Source: Malus domestica (taxonomy: Eukaryota; Streptophyta; Magnoliopsida; Rosales; Rosaceae). From it: a DNA stretch of 64,000 bases. A program made the position numbers and the translations under genes. Each line of letters begins with the position of its first letter. Positions within the stretch are counted from its first letter, which is position 1. A model generated the notes under the pieces. It saw only the letters and a program-made list of their open reading frames with translations. It ran no database searches and had not been told where the DNA came from. The stretch spans positions 193,501-257,500 of the forward strand of contig NC_091676.1 of assembly GCF_042453785.1 (NCBI RefSeq). The letters run 5' to 3'. Below, one piece after another: positions 1 to 13,022 of the stretch.

Positions 1-715
1 AGCTGGGGGCGCTCTATTAGTTTATATTTTATTTTTTAGCTTTAAAATCAATAAAATGTAGTTTCAGAACCTAAAAGATGGTAGAATCACAATCAAAAGT
101 CTTGCAACATTTTCCTTAACTTCCATGAAAAATATTTTCTAAAACTAAAAATTTCAATTCTTTTCACAAAAATTGTGAGTTATAACCCACGTTTTCCAAT
201 CTATTTGGGAGTTTTTACAAGAATCATTATATATTCAGGTGGGGGCGCTCTATTAAATTATATTTATTTTTCTATTTTTTTACTTTAAGAATCAATAAAA
301 AATAGTTTCGGACCCTAATATATGGTAGAATCACATTTAGAAGTGTTGCAATATTTTCCTTAACTTCGACGCAAAATATTTCCTAAAACTAAAATTTTCA
401 ATTTTTTCGCAAAAAGTGTGAGTTATAACCCATGTTTTTTAATCAATTTGGAAATTTTTACAAGAATCATTGTAAGCGAAAATTCGAGTCCTTCTCATTG
501 CATCATATGTACTTAAAATTAATTTGAATATTCAAAAGTCTTGCAACATTTCCCTTAACTTCCACACAAAATATTTTCTAAAACTAAAAATCTCAATTTT
601 TTTTATCTTTTCACAAAAGCTATGAGTTATAACCCGCATTTTCTAATTGATTTTGAGAATTTGTATAAGAATCATTATAAGCCAAAATTCGAATCATTCT
701 CGTTGCACCACATGT
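1..715. repeat. Diverged direct repeat, two to three copies
   Basis: A unit headed by gggggcgctctatta occurs at 5 and again at 241, a period of 236 bp. Each is followed by the same order of words: a ggtagaatcac block, a cttgcaacat block, a ctaaaactaaaa block and a gagttataaccc block. A third copy without the head runs from about 531 to 714 and shares the tail with copy two. The copies differ by scattered substitutions and small indels, so this is an old AT-rich tandem array. I see no coding sequence in it. From 716 to 963 there is only the probable 3' UTR of the FAD synthetase gene. Confidence 0.75.
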
Positions 716-963
716 ACACCCGTTATCGATGAATCCATCATGATGTAGCACAACCAGAAATGTAAAACCTTTCTCTACCCAATCCTCAACCTCGAGCCCC
801 ATACCTTAACGTAAAAATGATACATTCTAAAGCTGCACATATATCCCCGTATTATTCTCTCTCATCATGTGTTTGCCATTCATTATTTTTCGGACAAGGA
901 TGAAAGATTTCAGCCAACTTCTTTTAAAAGAGACGAAATGAAAATCAAATCATTTAAACATAC

Positions 964-3349
964 TCAAGATTGCGAATCACCAAATTCAATACGTAAGAGC
1001 CTCAAGTCCTGTGTACCAACTCTATTACATACGCCTACGTCTACCTCATCATCCATTTCTATATGGACATTCCCGGTGTCAACCACGACCCTGCAGGATG
1101 ATGCTAGGTCATCATCCTCCCCACTACAAAGATAACACTTCTCGTATAGACCCTCCTTTGGAGCCAGATTTAACAAACCAGACTTTGGAACTGACAACTT
1201 GTGTTTGCTGCCAGTAAATCCTTCCTGGTCCTTTGCAGCACCCATTATCAGACGATGCTGCCGACCCAACAGTTGTGAGACATACTTCATATCTCCCACA
1301 GCAAGGGCACGGCGAACGCGAGTAGAGGAGACTTGTCCTCTGTCTTTCAAATCACTCGACTGTATATTTATGGAATATTCGTTCTTGTCCATAACAGAAT
1401 TTATGATATATGCCTCAATGCCATACTCTTCACACAACCTCACCAGCTCTGTCGCATCACCTGCAGCTTTGTATCCAAATCGGTAGTTTTCACCTGCCAC
1501 GATCAGTCATTGTAAATTCCATTTCAAACTTCAAAATATATGATCAAGGGTGTGTTTTTGACTCATACCAAGAAACATAATGGATTTCGTTAAATTAACT
1601 TACCTGTGACAACCCCACGCACTCCAAGCTCCTTCACTAATTTCTCAACAAATTGCCTTGGTGTTAGACATCGAACACTTGAAAATTCAATCTGAAACTC
1701 TGCAGGTGCCATGTCACCACAGTACGGGGCCCAAGAGGAAAGAACCCGTTTGCGATCACATTTCGCAACTATGGGAGCTCTGTTCAATTGGTTTTTTTAC
1801 AAGAATATAATTAGGTTCATTTAACAAAGCTGAAGATGAATTTCTATTTGAAACTATAATCACCCGAACAAGGAAATTGAGTTCCAATGTGCAGCTCATA
1901 TCACAACAACAAATGACAATACCTTGGTTCCCAACCCAGTACTTCAGCCATTCCAACAAATGACAAAAGGAATGGAGGTCCAACTTTGGATGCTTGAATC
2001 GCAAGTTCTCGATGACCAATGTGAAGGGCATCGAATTTTCCCAGTGCGACTATTCCTCCTGGGAATGACAACAAAAGAGAACAAAGTTGTGTGTATCTTA
2101 AGATTAATACAGACAGTGCACCAAAGAAGTTAATATATAAAGAACAAACGGAAGGCCTTGTGCATGAGGATACCAGGTGATATGCAGCAAACAACCAAAA
2201 GTACAGGTTCAGAACCTGTGAGGGAAGACCCAATAAAGGAAGTTGGAAGTTTTCTTAATCCATAAACTATAAACTATACGTGTTCAAGGTCAGTATAGGA
2301 AATTTGCTTTTCCAATTTTGTGGACAGTTTCTTTCCCCTAGTTTGCTCAGAAGTTGTTTAATTGACTTGAGACTTGGTTGTCTTAGAAGGTTTGTTCTCC
2401 TCTTGAAAATCAGTATCTCTAAAGCTACGTCACCAGATACACTAAAAGACCAGTCACAGTGTAGAAGAATCGCAAATGCAATATACCGCATTGGTACCTG
2501 AAGAAGCAGCTAAAAGGAATTCTGGCACATAAGATGCTAACAAAATTCTTATGGATATTGAAGTAGTATATTATTGCGTACAAATGCCAAAGTAAGGAAC
2601 AAGCTTGTACATATAATGTGATAAGAAAATGTTGGTGAGAAAGCGTAAAAGGGACAGTAGAGGTGGGATAAAACCTGCGACAGAGGACAATCCTTCGGGG
2701 GGAAGCTCGCGTTCACCTTCTCGTTGGCTAAAGTAATCAACATTGAAACCATCATAAGAAAAATTGAATCAATTCACTCATGTTAATTCCTGCATTGTAA
2801 TTCTAAACCAAAATGAATGATAACAATACAAGATTTTAACATAGGATGAAGTTGTGGCAGGAAAACGATAAGGCAATCAAATGGAAAATAAAGGAATAAG
2901 ACAAATTCAATCACAAGTAAAATGAAATCTGAATTGCATAATTGAATGGATTTATAACTGAACCCAAAGGAGAAATAAAACAAACGGGAAAGGGGAGGGA
3001 AAAGTAGCTGAGGAGAGTACCTAAAACAATGGGAGAGGGCGGTAATGTTGGAGGAAGACAACTTAGAACAAGCAAGGATGGAGGGAAAAGGAATCCCCCT
3101 TGTGTGAGTCTGTGTGTGAGAGTGAGAGACGGCAGACGACAAGGATAGGGGTTTGAGAGGTGGAGGGCAGGGGCAGCAGCGGAGGTGGGCGATTCTGGTG
3201 TTGTAAGACCCTAATCCCAAGACAAACACAAAGCCAAAGCCCAAGCCTAGCTGCGGGTGGTGGAGGTTGACGTGGAGCCGGTTGATGTCCGAGCCTCGAA
3301 GTCGCAGATGGGTGGAAAGACGAGAGCAGCCACCACCACCACCCAACAT
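964..3349 (-). CDS. RIBF: FAD synthetase (FMN adenylyltransferase), chloroplastic, RIBF1/RIBF2-like
   Basis: The product transfers AMP from ATP to FMN to make FAD, in plastids. Coding exons on the minus strand are 3349..3021, 2727..2675, 2058..1923, 1779..1604 and 1493..964. They sum to 1224 nt (407 aa plus stop) and every junction is GT-AG. The start is the Met of MLGGGGG, chosen because Arabidopsis RIBF1 as I recall it begins in the same way. Residues 1 to about 110 are Ser/His-rich and look like a transit peptide. The nucleotidylyltransferase signature [10 protein letters not shown] lies near residues 134-143, followed by [24 protein letters not shown] and the [11 protein letters not shown] motif. 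As in other plant RIBF proteins there is no riboflavin kinase domain, so it depends on separately made FMN. Exon 2 is only 53 nt and encodes [19 protein letters not shown]. Its frame is fixed by joining CHCF to SQRE across intron 1. It lies downstream of the myosin gene on the same strand. Confidence 0.93.
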
Positions 3350-4470
3350 TATTTGCGGACGCAGTCTCACAACTCAACCCACACACAAAACAAAGCCTCC
3401 TCTGTCTTCGATACTTGTGTTGGGCTTTCCGGATTCAGATCGTCTCCGGATCTGTATCTCAGGATCCTGCGGACCAAGTCATCTTGGCCGTTTGATTAAA
3501 ATCCTGCGGTCAGGTTCTAATTGAATTCATTTCCACTCCTCTTCTGAATTCGCTGGTTAATTTTCTTGGGACGAAAACGTGGCGTTTGTTGGTAAGGAAG
3601 TAGAGCAAGACGCAAGGAAGGCTGCTTATGGGAGATTGGGGACTGCGTGTTGCATGCGTGAGGGACGTTTCGAAGCAAAATACGTTGACAACTCCCACAA
3701 ATGCAAAGGATTGAAAGCGTTGGCAATGGAGTTCCTCCACAAACACACGGACAAGTCCAAGGATGTCACTCTCAGTCGTTTGGACGTCCATAAGTCATCA
3801 ACTTGGCCACGCTCAAAGTCCAGCTTTCGTTTCGCTTTTGCGCTCAAGTCCAGCTTTCGTTTCGCTTTTGCTCGGCATGCTGCCGCCGTTGATGAAGGTT
3901 TATTAACCAGCATGCCTGATGCATGCCGAAGCTAGGGAGCTAGCTAGGCTACTTGATTTTTATTTCATTCCACATTTATTTGCTTAGTGCCAATGTGTCA
4001 TACAATGCCATCAAATAGAGCAATTGTCAAGCATTCCAATTTTGGAGCTTACTTTGTCGGCCTGTACGTTGTCATCAAAATTTTGGACTATTTCTTTGGT
4101 TTAGCAGCCAGCCATGGCCTCTCCTTCCCTGCTCTTTTCGGGAGGAGACTTTCCTACACCCTGGAATGCTACTGTGATATTCAAACCAATGATACAATGT
4201 AATGCGTTGAATTCATTCATTCGTTCGTTCGTTAATGTAGAGAATCGAACTTGCACCATAAATAAGAAAACATATACACACTTGTAACATGCATATTGGA
4301 GTAACTAGCAGCTCAGCCAGCCCTACAAATTAACTAAGCACCAAATCCCTTGCAACAGCAAAACCTATGTCACAGTTTTTATGCAGCAACCCATTCCTCG
4401 CCGATAAAAAAGAAGGGGGTTTACCATAAACAACACAGCTAACCCAACACCAACAGAATAATTCTATTAC
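3350..4470. other. Intergenic: FAD synthetase promoter, short tandem duplication, myosin 3' UTR
   Basis: No gene is supported here. The part next to 3350 is the likely promoter and 5' UTR of the minus-strand FAD synthetase. From about 3414 to 3525 there is a repeat-like stretch rich in ggatc/gatcc words. It resembles the ends of the MITE-like repeat near 34.3 kb. At 3811-3840 and 3842-3870 a block of about 29 bp (gtccagctttcgtttcgctt inside it) is duplicated in tandem with one indel. The segment next to 4470 is the probable 3' UTR of the myosin gene. Confidence 0.5.
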
Positions 4471-7400
4471 TTAATTAATCCTTGAGCTGTTCCGCCTTCC
4501 CCACCACTTCTTTTTCACCCTGTCAGCACTGCCTCCCTCTTCATTTCCAATCTTATGCAAAATCACCTTTGTCTCCCTTAGTCTTGTCCCATAATCCTTC
4601 TTCCAAGCCTCAAACATCTGCTTCAACCTTCTTAGCTCTCGGTCTGGATTCAGACTCGCTTCCACTTGACCAGACTTTACCTCCACCAAGAACTTGGCAT
4701 CATCGCCAAAAACTTGACTCCTCTGATCAAACTCTTCAGTTAACCGACTTATGACGCTCAAACCTGCACTCATTGGTCTCACCCCATTGCTATCTTGGCC
4801 TCTATGGTTACTTCCTGTATCCCAACCGTACTCACGGTCATCACTTGCATTCACTGATGCATCAGAATTTCTCTCGGAATCATCAATGGCTAAGCTCTTC
4901 TTTGCAATTGAGAGGCTGGATTGTAGGGATCTCATTTGTTTCTGCCACACTTCTTCCATGGATTTCATTTTCAACTCATATTCCGACCAGCGGCTCTCAT
5001 ACTGTTGGAGACGTTGGTGGAGGATGTCATTCTCCTCTTCCTTCTCTCGCAGGGCAGCTTCAGCCTTAAGAACGCGGCGCTGTAATTCAGCAAGGAAAGA
5101 TGCCTTTACCAGCACATCATCTGACTCGTTAGCCTGTTTGAGATTCTAACAGTTAATTATTCCCATAAACAAATGGTGATAGTACGAATTGGTGATAGTG
5201 CTTGCACAAACAACACAAATTCTCAAACAACATTTATGGCACTCACACCACACAGCAGTAAGTGAACCTGATGAAAGCTATTATGAGGCTCAATTTATAC
5301 ATGGAAGTATTGCATCACCGGACAAAGTGCAAACAAAATCCATATAAGATGGGCAAAACCAAAAATTTGAAAGATACAAACATTATAATGTAGGTGCAAA
5401 GGCCATAATGAGGTAATGAGACTCTAAAATAGACAGAAGTGTGTAGGACTACCTTCGTGCTTCCGGGCTTCAACAATCCTATACTTCCTGAGCATCTTCT
5501 GACCAACCAGCCACGAAGAACTGCAAAGATAGCTTAAACTTAGACAAAATTATCAAATATATAGATGTTGAGTAGTATGGACTGCTTAACCTTTAACATG
5601 TTGACAAAGTCTGCACAAGTTCAACAGGATTGAGGAACCAAGCTATTGTACCTGATTGTACCACGATTGATGCATCATAAATGTTGTTGAATTTCTTCCT
5701 TGCAAACCTGCTTTTCACCTGCTTTTGTATGACAACAGCAGCTCTATGCCTCTCTAGTAATATTGAGTACTCCTTCCTGGTTTTCTGTCCCCTGATAACT
5801 GCATTAAGTAAATTACAATAAATACCCAAATGCTTCTTAACAAAATTTGATATAGTTCACCAAAATAAACAATGAGCAGGTTAATACATGACTGCAGAGT
5901 GGTGATTCCTCTCCTCAGCTCCTTGAGGTAACACCGAGCTTGGTGTCCTCTAAAGCAGCTTTGAACACGTAAAATACCATGGAGCGTACGGTTTCTGGTG
6001 TCCTCAAGCACCCCAATCTGCACCAAATTTCCACCACTTTGATCTCAGTAAAGATTAACATGTATGAAAGATGTTCCCAACAGCTGACACAACCAATGAT
6101 TTTAGTCAGGTTTTTAGATTGGTCAAATCTTGTATATAGATTTAAACACATCAAAATGTCTAAAAGTGGACAACATTCAAATATATGCATTAAAAGTGTT
6201 GGAACCTAGGCATGATGAAAGCATAGCCATACAATAGTCTTATCTCTACCCAGATGCACTAGTTTCCGTCCAAAACAGGTAGCATATTCATTTTCCTTTC
6301 CTCAAACGCAGTACATCAATTTACCTGTCCAGTTCGGAAAAATAACTTTGTATAGCCCACTTGATACATCTCTGGTAATATGTTGAACTGATGAAGAATA
6401 GCAACTGAAACACTAAGTGGATCCTGAGATGCAACATTCTCCAGCAGAAGAAAACCATATCTGATGCAAGGTTCAACAATGACAAAGCAAACAAAAATGA
6501 TAAGATACTCGAGACAGGTATAAGGTATTTGAAAGACGAAACAGAAGTAAAGATATATTGTGTTGCCTTCTTGCAAACTTCTGGTGTGACATTCTGGTAG
6601 GAAAGCCAGATCTTGATATTCGAACCACTTCTAGAACTCCACAACATCTCAGCTGCTGCAGTACAAGTCCTTGCTCATAGAGTCCAGGGGATTGAAGATT
6701 GTTGGGCTTGATACAACGTATGAAATGTGGAGTGGTGTTTTCTAGACGTTTCATCAATAGGAACAATTGACTCTAAATACCAACACAAATAAGTTAATTG
6801 AAAGAAAACAGTTAGCAGATAGTTACTTCTGTATCTTATCACGATTATAATCTTCGTTAAATTCAAAGTCATGTTCTTAAAAACAGGAAAGCAGCATACC
6901 TTAAATTTTGTTGCAACACTCAGCTTCTGGGAGTCTACTCCACCACCTACTTTAAGCATACTAGATGCAAATATCTGAGGAAGGTGGCATGAGCATGAGG
7001 AAAGAAGCTGAATAGAATCTAAATGCAGCAAGTCCCTGTTCTTTTCCAAAAATCCTGTTGTGTCATATGAAACCTGAGTGGAGGAGCAAGTCGAACAATC
7101 AACAGTCAGGCCAGTAAGAAAAAGTTAAAATAGAAAGCTTTTACTTTATTATTTTTTCAGTACTATGAGATAATGCATAGAAGAATTGTTAGCACCCGAG
7201 CCTTGATTTAGAGTTAAAGGGGTGGGTTGGGCTTGGAAATGTACACTGACATTTTCTTTATACCAGTTGTGCTTTAATATAATCAGGATAAATTATGAAG
7301 AAAATAGATTAAAATATTATTGCACTCTAGCAATTAATGAGAATATAAAACAACGAAAATCAATTAATCAAAAGGAGTACCTCTCCTGCATAATGACTGA

Positions 7401-10400
7401 CAGCAAACAATTTGCCTCGTTCTCCTTTGAAACAAGAATTGGAGCTCAGATGTTGCTTGAGCTTGTTGGCAAAGGTCAAATCAGTACCATTTGGGAAGGT
7501 GGACTCCTCATCTAACAGAGACAGTAATCCCAACGGTCTCTGCATTTATGTCACAAGAAGTTCAGGGACACACATACTGTAAATTTAGTTCTCATATACT
7601 AATTGGAACAAGGGTCCCAAGCATCACTAACTTTATTGGTTATCATCATTAAACAAGGGACAACTGTAAACGGAAGGAAAGGGAAAAGGCTCAGTACCTT
7701 TTCGAAAAGACCAAGACAATCTTGGTTGTCTTCAAATTCAACTTTTGTCCAATCAATTCCGTCTTGGATATATTCCTGACAGGAATAGATAATAGTAGTC
7801 AATAAATTAAGCATGTGTTCTGCTCTAATTAACTCTTCATGAGATTAATTCCGTCCAAGCACAAATGTACCAATAAATTAGGAATCATTTAAGAATTTGG
7901 TTCACACAGGGCAAGCATGATGTACTTATCATTGGTTTAATAACGTTTCTTGGTTCCTTCACCTCCCTATATCTTGTTTGCTTTAAATTATTACTTGACG
8001 AACTAAAGTGGTAAATATAATTATGATGGCATGGTTGCTTTTAAATAGGCACTGGCACTGCGAATTATGGTTTTCTAGTCTAATGAAATTCTGTGGAAGC
8101 AATAAATATCTGATTATAACTCGATGAAACCCTGTGGAACAGAGGAAGCAAAGAATAAACAAGTCTTTATTAAATTCACAGTTAGAATGATAAGAAGAAT
8201 GGGAAACTTACATCCTGCTCTAACTTGAATAAGTGACGATTGAAGTGTTGTTGCAATCTCTCATTTGCATAATTAATGCAGAACTGTTCAAAACTATTTC
8301 TCTACGGGGAAAAAAAAAGAACAAATGTTCAGTTAAAAAAATATAATAAACAAACAGATCCAATTAAAGCATAAAGAAAACATACATCAAATGATTCAAA
8401 ACCATAGATATCAAGAATGCTGATAGATCTGCCAGTACGCCGTTTTCCTACTGCAAGTGATTTGTTAATTTGTTCAACCAACCACTCAAACAAACATGCA
8501 TAAATTGACTTTGACAAAGCATCTCTTGTGTCGATGGCCTGAAAAATGCAAAGACAGGATTTAAAGGGAGGACACGAAAAATTATATCAGTATGCTTGGT
8601 ATGGTTTAGTCAACAATGAATGAAACCTGCCCGGTCGTTATGGAACCAAACACTAATCATCTGAATTCTTTTGTACAAGTGATCTGAGAGAGTCATTTTT
8701 CTTCCAAAAGTTTGCCTGAGCAGGTTGGAACATAATTTTAAAAAGAACTTGACAAGTCGATAACTATTGACGATAATATTAGCTCGGGATCTTTTTTATT
8801 TTCAGGGATCTGGTCCATGATCCAATTGGAAAATTAAATTACAATAGGTCAATCACAATAAATGTCATTTGAAGGACATATATAGAGGAATGTCGTGATA
8901 TAAGTTCTTCCTACTTCAGGGCTTGACTCTCCAATCCTATGTTGTATGTATGATTTATGCAACCTACAAGACAAGTATTAACTCTCTTTGAAAGATTTCT
9001 TACCTGTGATAGCGTTAGCTTCTGGACGATACTGTCATTACCAACTCTCATTTTTCGAGTCGATAAAGCAAGCTTAAGTTCATCCACACCACATCCAATC
9101 AATTTTGCGACATTGAACAGACCTGAAAATGAAACTTGAATCATTATTGACTTCATGAAACTCATTGAACCAATGAAAACCAAGACAAAATAAACTAGAG
9201 TCAGAAAAAAATACATCACAACCACAGCCATATTTATCTCCCACACCTCTCAAATACTTTTCTCATTACAAAAAATAAAAATAAAAATAAAAAAAATAAA
9301 AATTTCCCCTCTTTCAAAAGGAATCACTAGAATACAACAAATCACAAAACTTCAAGGTAATCTGCACTCGAAAATCCTTTAAAATGTATGATAGGGATAT
9401 TGAAGCCATATATCAATGCTTCATGATAAGACCACAAGTATTACACTTAGCTAAGCCATATATTTTCTTTCATTCTATCCTCTCGAAGATTGTTACCTTC
9501 ATCTTCTACAGGTTCAACATGATTTTCGTTATCAATCACACTAAATGAGATGTTTCCCAGCCACAAAACTGCAGCAAGCATTGCAAATACACTTTGTTGG
9601 TCTTCTTCATTTATATGGACAACATCTAGAGCTTCCTGAAAATGGTAAGATCCATAGTGAGTTCACGTGCACACGATATTTCATAATGGTGAAATGACGA
9701 TATAGATGCCTAGACTACAGATAGGTGTTTGTTGCATAAAATAGGAAAAAGTACCTTCACCACACTGAATTCTTCAGCATCATTAACCCCAGTAATGGAA
9801 TAACAATTGCTTTGCTTCAGATATTGATACTCATCTGCACTCTTCAAGTTCAGCATCTCTGTGACAGACAACCAAAGAAACAATATATTGAATCACACAA
9901 AAGTAAAACATACGTAGACACCAATTAGAATTATGAGTTTGTGGGTTGAGGGGTCTTTGTGATTCTCATTTATATACAAAGCACGCATGAGAGTCATCAG
10001 CCATAAGTTTTTAGCTGAAGCTATAAGAAGAAGACTTGCCTCTAATATAATATATTATACTGTATCTTGTATAATGTTAAGTGATATACGAAGAAAATAG
10101 AAAAGGTAATCAGAATTATTAACCTCTAAGAGCAGGTGGAGCTCCAGCACAAAGCTGATAAAATATATGATAGGACCTTTCTCCTTCAGTGCATTGGACC
10201 ACTCTAGACTGTTAAAAGTTTCAATTAGACAATGCACTTGTATGAAAAACTGAACAAGCTACAAACAAGGATCAGAGGAAGGAATGATTACCTTTTCAAG
10301 CAAAACTGTGTCATACAGCGGAAACAGACACAATAAAGAGTCAGCCTAGATATGGTTTTAAAAAAGAAACATATACACAAATAGAATTCACTCCGGAACC

Positions 10401-13022
10401 TTAGCAGAATGACTGAACTTACAAGTTTGAATATTGGCACCAGAAATTTTTCCAGTTTCACTGAAGTGGATTTCAATCAATTTTCCCTGCAACATTTTTG
10501 CTGAGAGTTATCAGTATTGCTATGTGAAGGGTAATTAAATATACACCAAATATCTGTCTTCCCGCCTTTCCATCCTTGTCCCTTCTCCCCATCTCTTCTC
10601 CTCATCCCCCTCTCCCTGCCTCTCCTCCTCCTCCCACTTCTCTCTCCCAGCTGCACCGGCCATGGCCATGGCATGGAGGTTTTTCCTCTGCACCATGGCC
10701 AGACTAGAAATGGGTTCTTTTTTCTTAATTTAATTTCTTTCTATTAATTATTAAAAGTAGAAAGAAATGAAACTAATAGAAAGAGCATTCATGTGAAAAA
10801 GTGAGAGCTTACAAAGCGACTTGAGTTGTCATTTCTCAATGTTTTTGCATTACCAAAGGCTTCCAGTATAGGATTAGTTTTCAAAATTTCATGCTCTATT
10901 CCACTTCCACCTCCAAGTGCAGCCAGATATTGCATTGCTATCTTTGCAGTTTCAGTTTTTCCTGCTCCACTTTCCCCACTGTATGGACATGAAAAATAGA
11001 TGTTTGGATGTCAAAGACGCCAATTCTATACATATCATATATGGAGATAAAGAATTCATTAAGGGCACCGCAGTAACATCAGATATCTCAGGTGCTACAT
11101 CATGAATGTTAAAAATGATATTACTTAAGGGAGTGAGAGTTGATTTCCTAACAAAAGGTTCTTTTATACTCCTTAAGCAAGATGAGGAAAGCTGTATTTT
11201 AGACGATTGATGATTCTGTCAACAATAAAAGGCCGTGCTTGAACCATCTGATTCATTAGACAATTTTATTCTTCTTACTGCCTTATCTGTTTGTGTTATT
11301 TTGTATGTTTGTTGGAGTGCTTTCATTAATATATGTCTTTTCTTATGATGTCCTTAACTGTGGTGCAGCTAGCATGTAGTTTGGATCAAATTCACTCATT
11401 TAAAATACAATGTTAAATGGAACAATTTAATACAGAAATGAAAATGTCACACTTTACTGACCTTATGATTATAGACTGATTTACTTCATCTAAAAGAAAA
11501 ATAAGAGAAGGTTAGAATCTACCAGTTAATGACACTAAGCAAATGTGTTTTGAACTGCTGAAAATTCCATCATATAAATTGTGAAATAGTAAATCCACCT
11601 CGAACCATTTCCCGAATGGCTGTGTCTGCAATGGCATACACATGTGGATTTTCAACAGCTTTACGCTTGTATGCTTCAATGTATTCATTCCCATATAAAG
11701 AAACTCTCTTAAAGGGATTGACAGCAACCAACACTGGTCCCGCTTTTGTCTGAAATAGACAAGTATACCCACAAAAGCATTTATTAAAAGAAGGAAAACT
11801 CGGAAGTAGATTTCAAAGTAGACAAATACAATACAAACACTTACATAAATCATATCTTGATTGTATCTATATTGAAGATTGTACAACACTGATGGCTCAT
11901 TTAGGTAACTAAGTTGCATGAGATCATCCACACCATCAAGGATATCTGGATTAGCTGAAACCAAATCTTCAGTTTTTACTGTTACAACCTACACGTGAAT
12001 AAGAAAACTTTAAATTAACTCAAAAATCAAACTAGTATCACATCGTACTTCCATAGTTTTCAAAAGGTGTCTAACTTTATCGTTAGGGAGTGATATAACA
12101 GATTCAGCGCCTGAGGTCGACAATATTCTCCCCAGTTCCCAATTCCCATTTGGCAGTTGGAACCAAGATTGAAGCTTCTGAAACAAAAATTGTAATAAGC
12201 TATCAAAATCAACTCAAACCATTATCAAATAATTACAGCTAATTTTTCATAATCCCATGGCCTTATATGCTGTCAACAGATTCACAATAGAATTACATAC
12301 ACTTTCATGGACATACAGAAATAATGAAATATGAATTACAATACAAATGGGATACTAGTTTGTTCTACACCTTCTGGCACACACCATAAATTCCTATATA
12401 CATACAGACATTCAAATATGCAACTAAAGGACATAGGTATAATAATACAGCACACATGCATTTACATGATTGTGTGTATGCATAGATGCTTATATGAATA
12501 TCCATAAGAAAGTATATGCAAACTAACAAAAGAAAAAGGGCAAATAAGAACCCTGATTTTGCAGCATATGAGCAAGAAGGTGAAGATTCTTTTTCTTTCC
12601 TTCTACCAAGAAGCAAATTTAGCTCGAATTTCAAGTGCATGACTAAATACCTTCTTCACAGCATAAGGATTGGTGTCACCCCACCCACTTTCCCTATGGG
12701 ATGAAGATATTGAAGGCACAGATGCAGCAACATAATCCAAGTCTTCATCACCCCTTAAGGGCCTGTCTTCGATGGAGATTGTGTTCCTGCCATATGGTGA
12801 ATCGTCTACCTGTTCCAAGTCGCCAAAAGGCCCGCTACTCCCTTCAACCCCCTCAAAACCACCATTTTCTGGAATACTCGAGGAGATGACATTGCTATTT
12901 CCCAATTTCCCATCATCGGATTTTCCAAATCGATCAGAAGCTGGTAGACCTGAGAACCTAAAATCTCCGGGCAATGATTTGATTGACTGGAAGGAAGGTG
13001 GGGCCCTGGCTTTCTGCGACAT
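4471..13022 (-). CDS. Class VIII myosin heavy chain (ATM1 type)
   Basis: This is a plant actin motor of class VIII, a class found at plasmodesmata, new cell plates and endosomes. I read 23 coding exons: 13022..12651, 12177..12076, 11988..11845, 11749..11599, 11489..11462, 10978..10813, 10486..10423, 10305..10292, 10208..10124, 9858..9755, 9635..9497, 9122..9004, 8538..8386, 8301..8212, 7775..7698, 7539..7381, 7073..6900, 6772..6567, 6460..6325, 6017..5888, 5798..5652, 5520..5453, 5133..4471. They total 3492 nt, 1163 aa, close to the 1166 aa I recall for Arabidopsis ATM1. The motor has the P-loop GESGAGKT near residue 267, followed by switch I NDNSSRF, switch [10 protein letters not shown] and the strut [11 protein letters not shown] motifs follow from about 829 to 940, then a coiled coil that starts [20 protein letters not shown] and a basic tail ending [13 protein letters not shown]. 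The start MSQK matches the family, but an in-frame ATG at 13031 (MEEMSQK) is possible. A 5' UTR intron spans about 13039-13662. One junction is GC-AG and one exon is 14 nt. Confidence 0.95.

Noticed and set aside
1-715. Regularly spaced repeats suggestive of an array such as CRISPR
   Set aside because: The units are long, AT-rich and diverged, without short identical repeats and unique spacers, and the genome is that of a plant.
3257-3524. Plus-strand reading frames over the FAD synthetase first exon
   Set aside because: They mirror the low-complexity transit-peptide exon and promoter; no recognisable motif.
10550-10690. CT-rich, GC-richer block in a myosin intron with an inverted ATGGCCAT word
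   Set aside because: It lies between well-defined exons, has no splice-compatible coding exon and no element ends; probably simple sequence.
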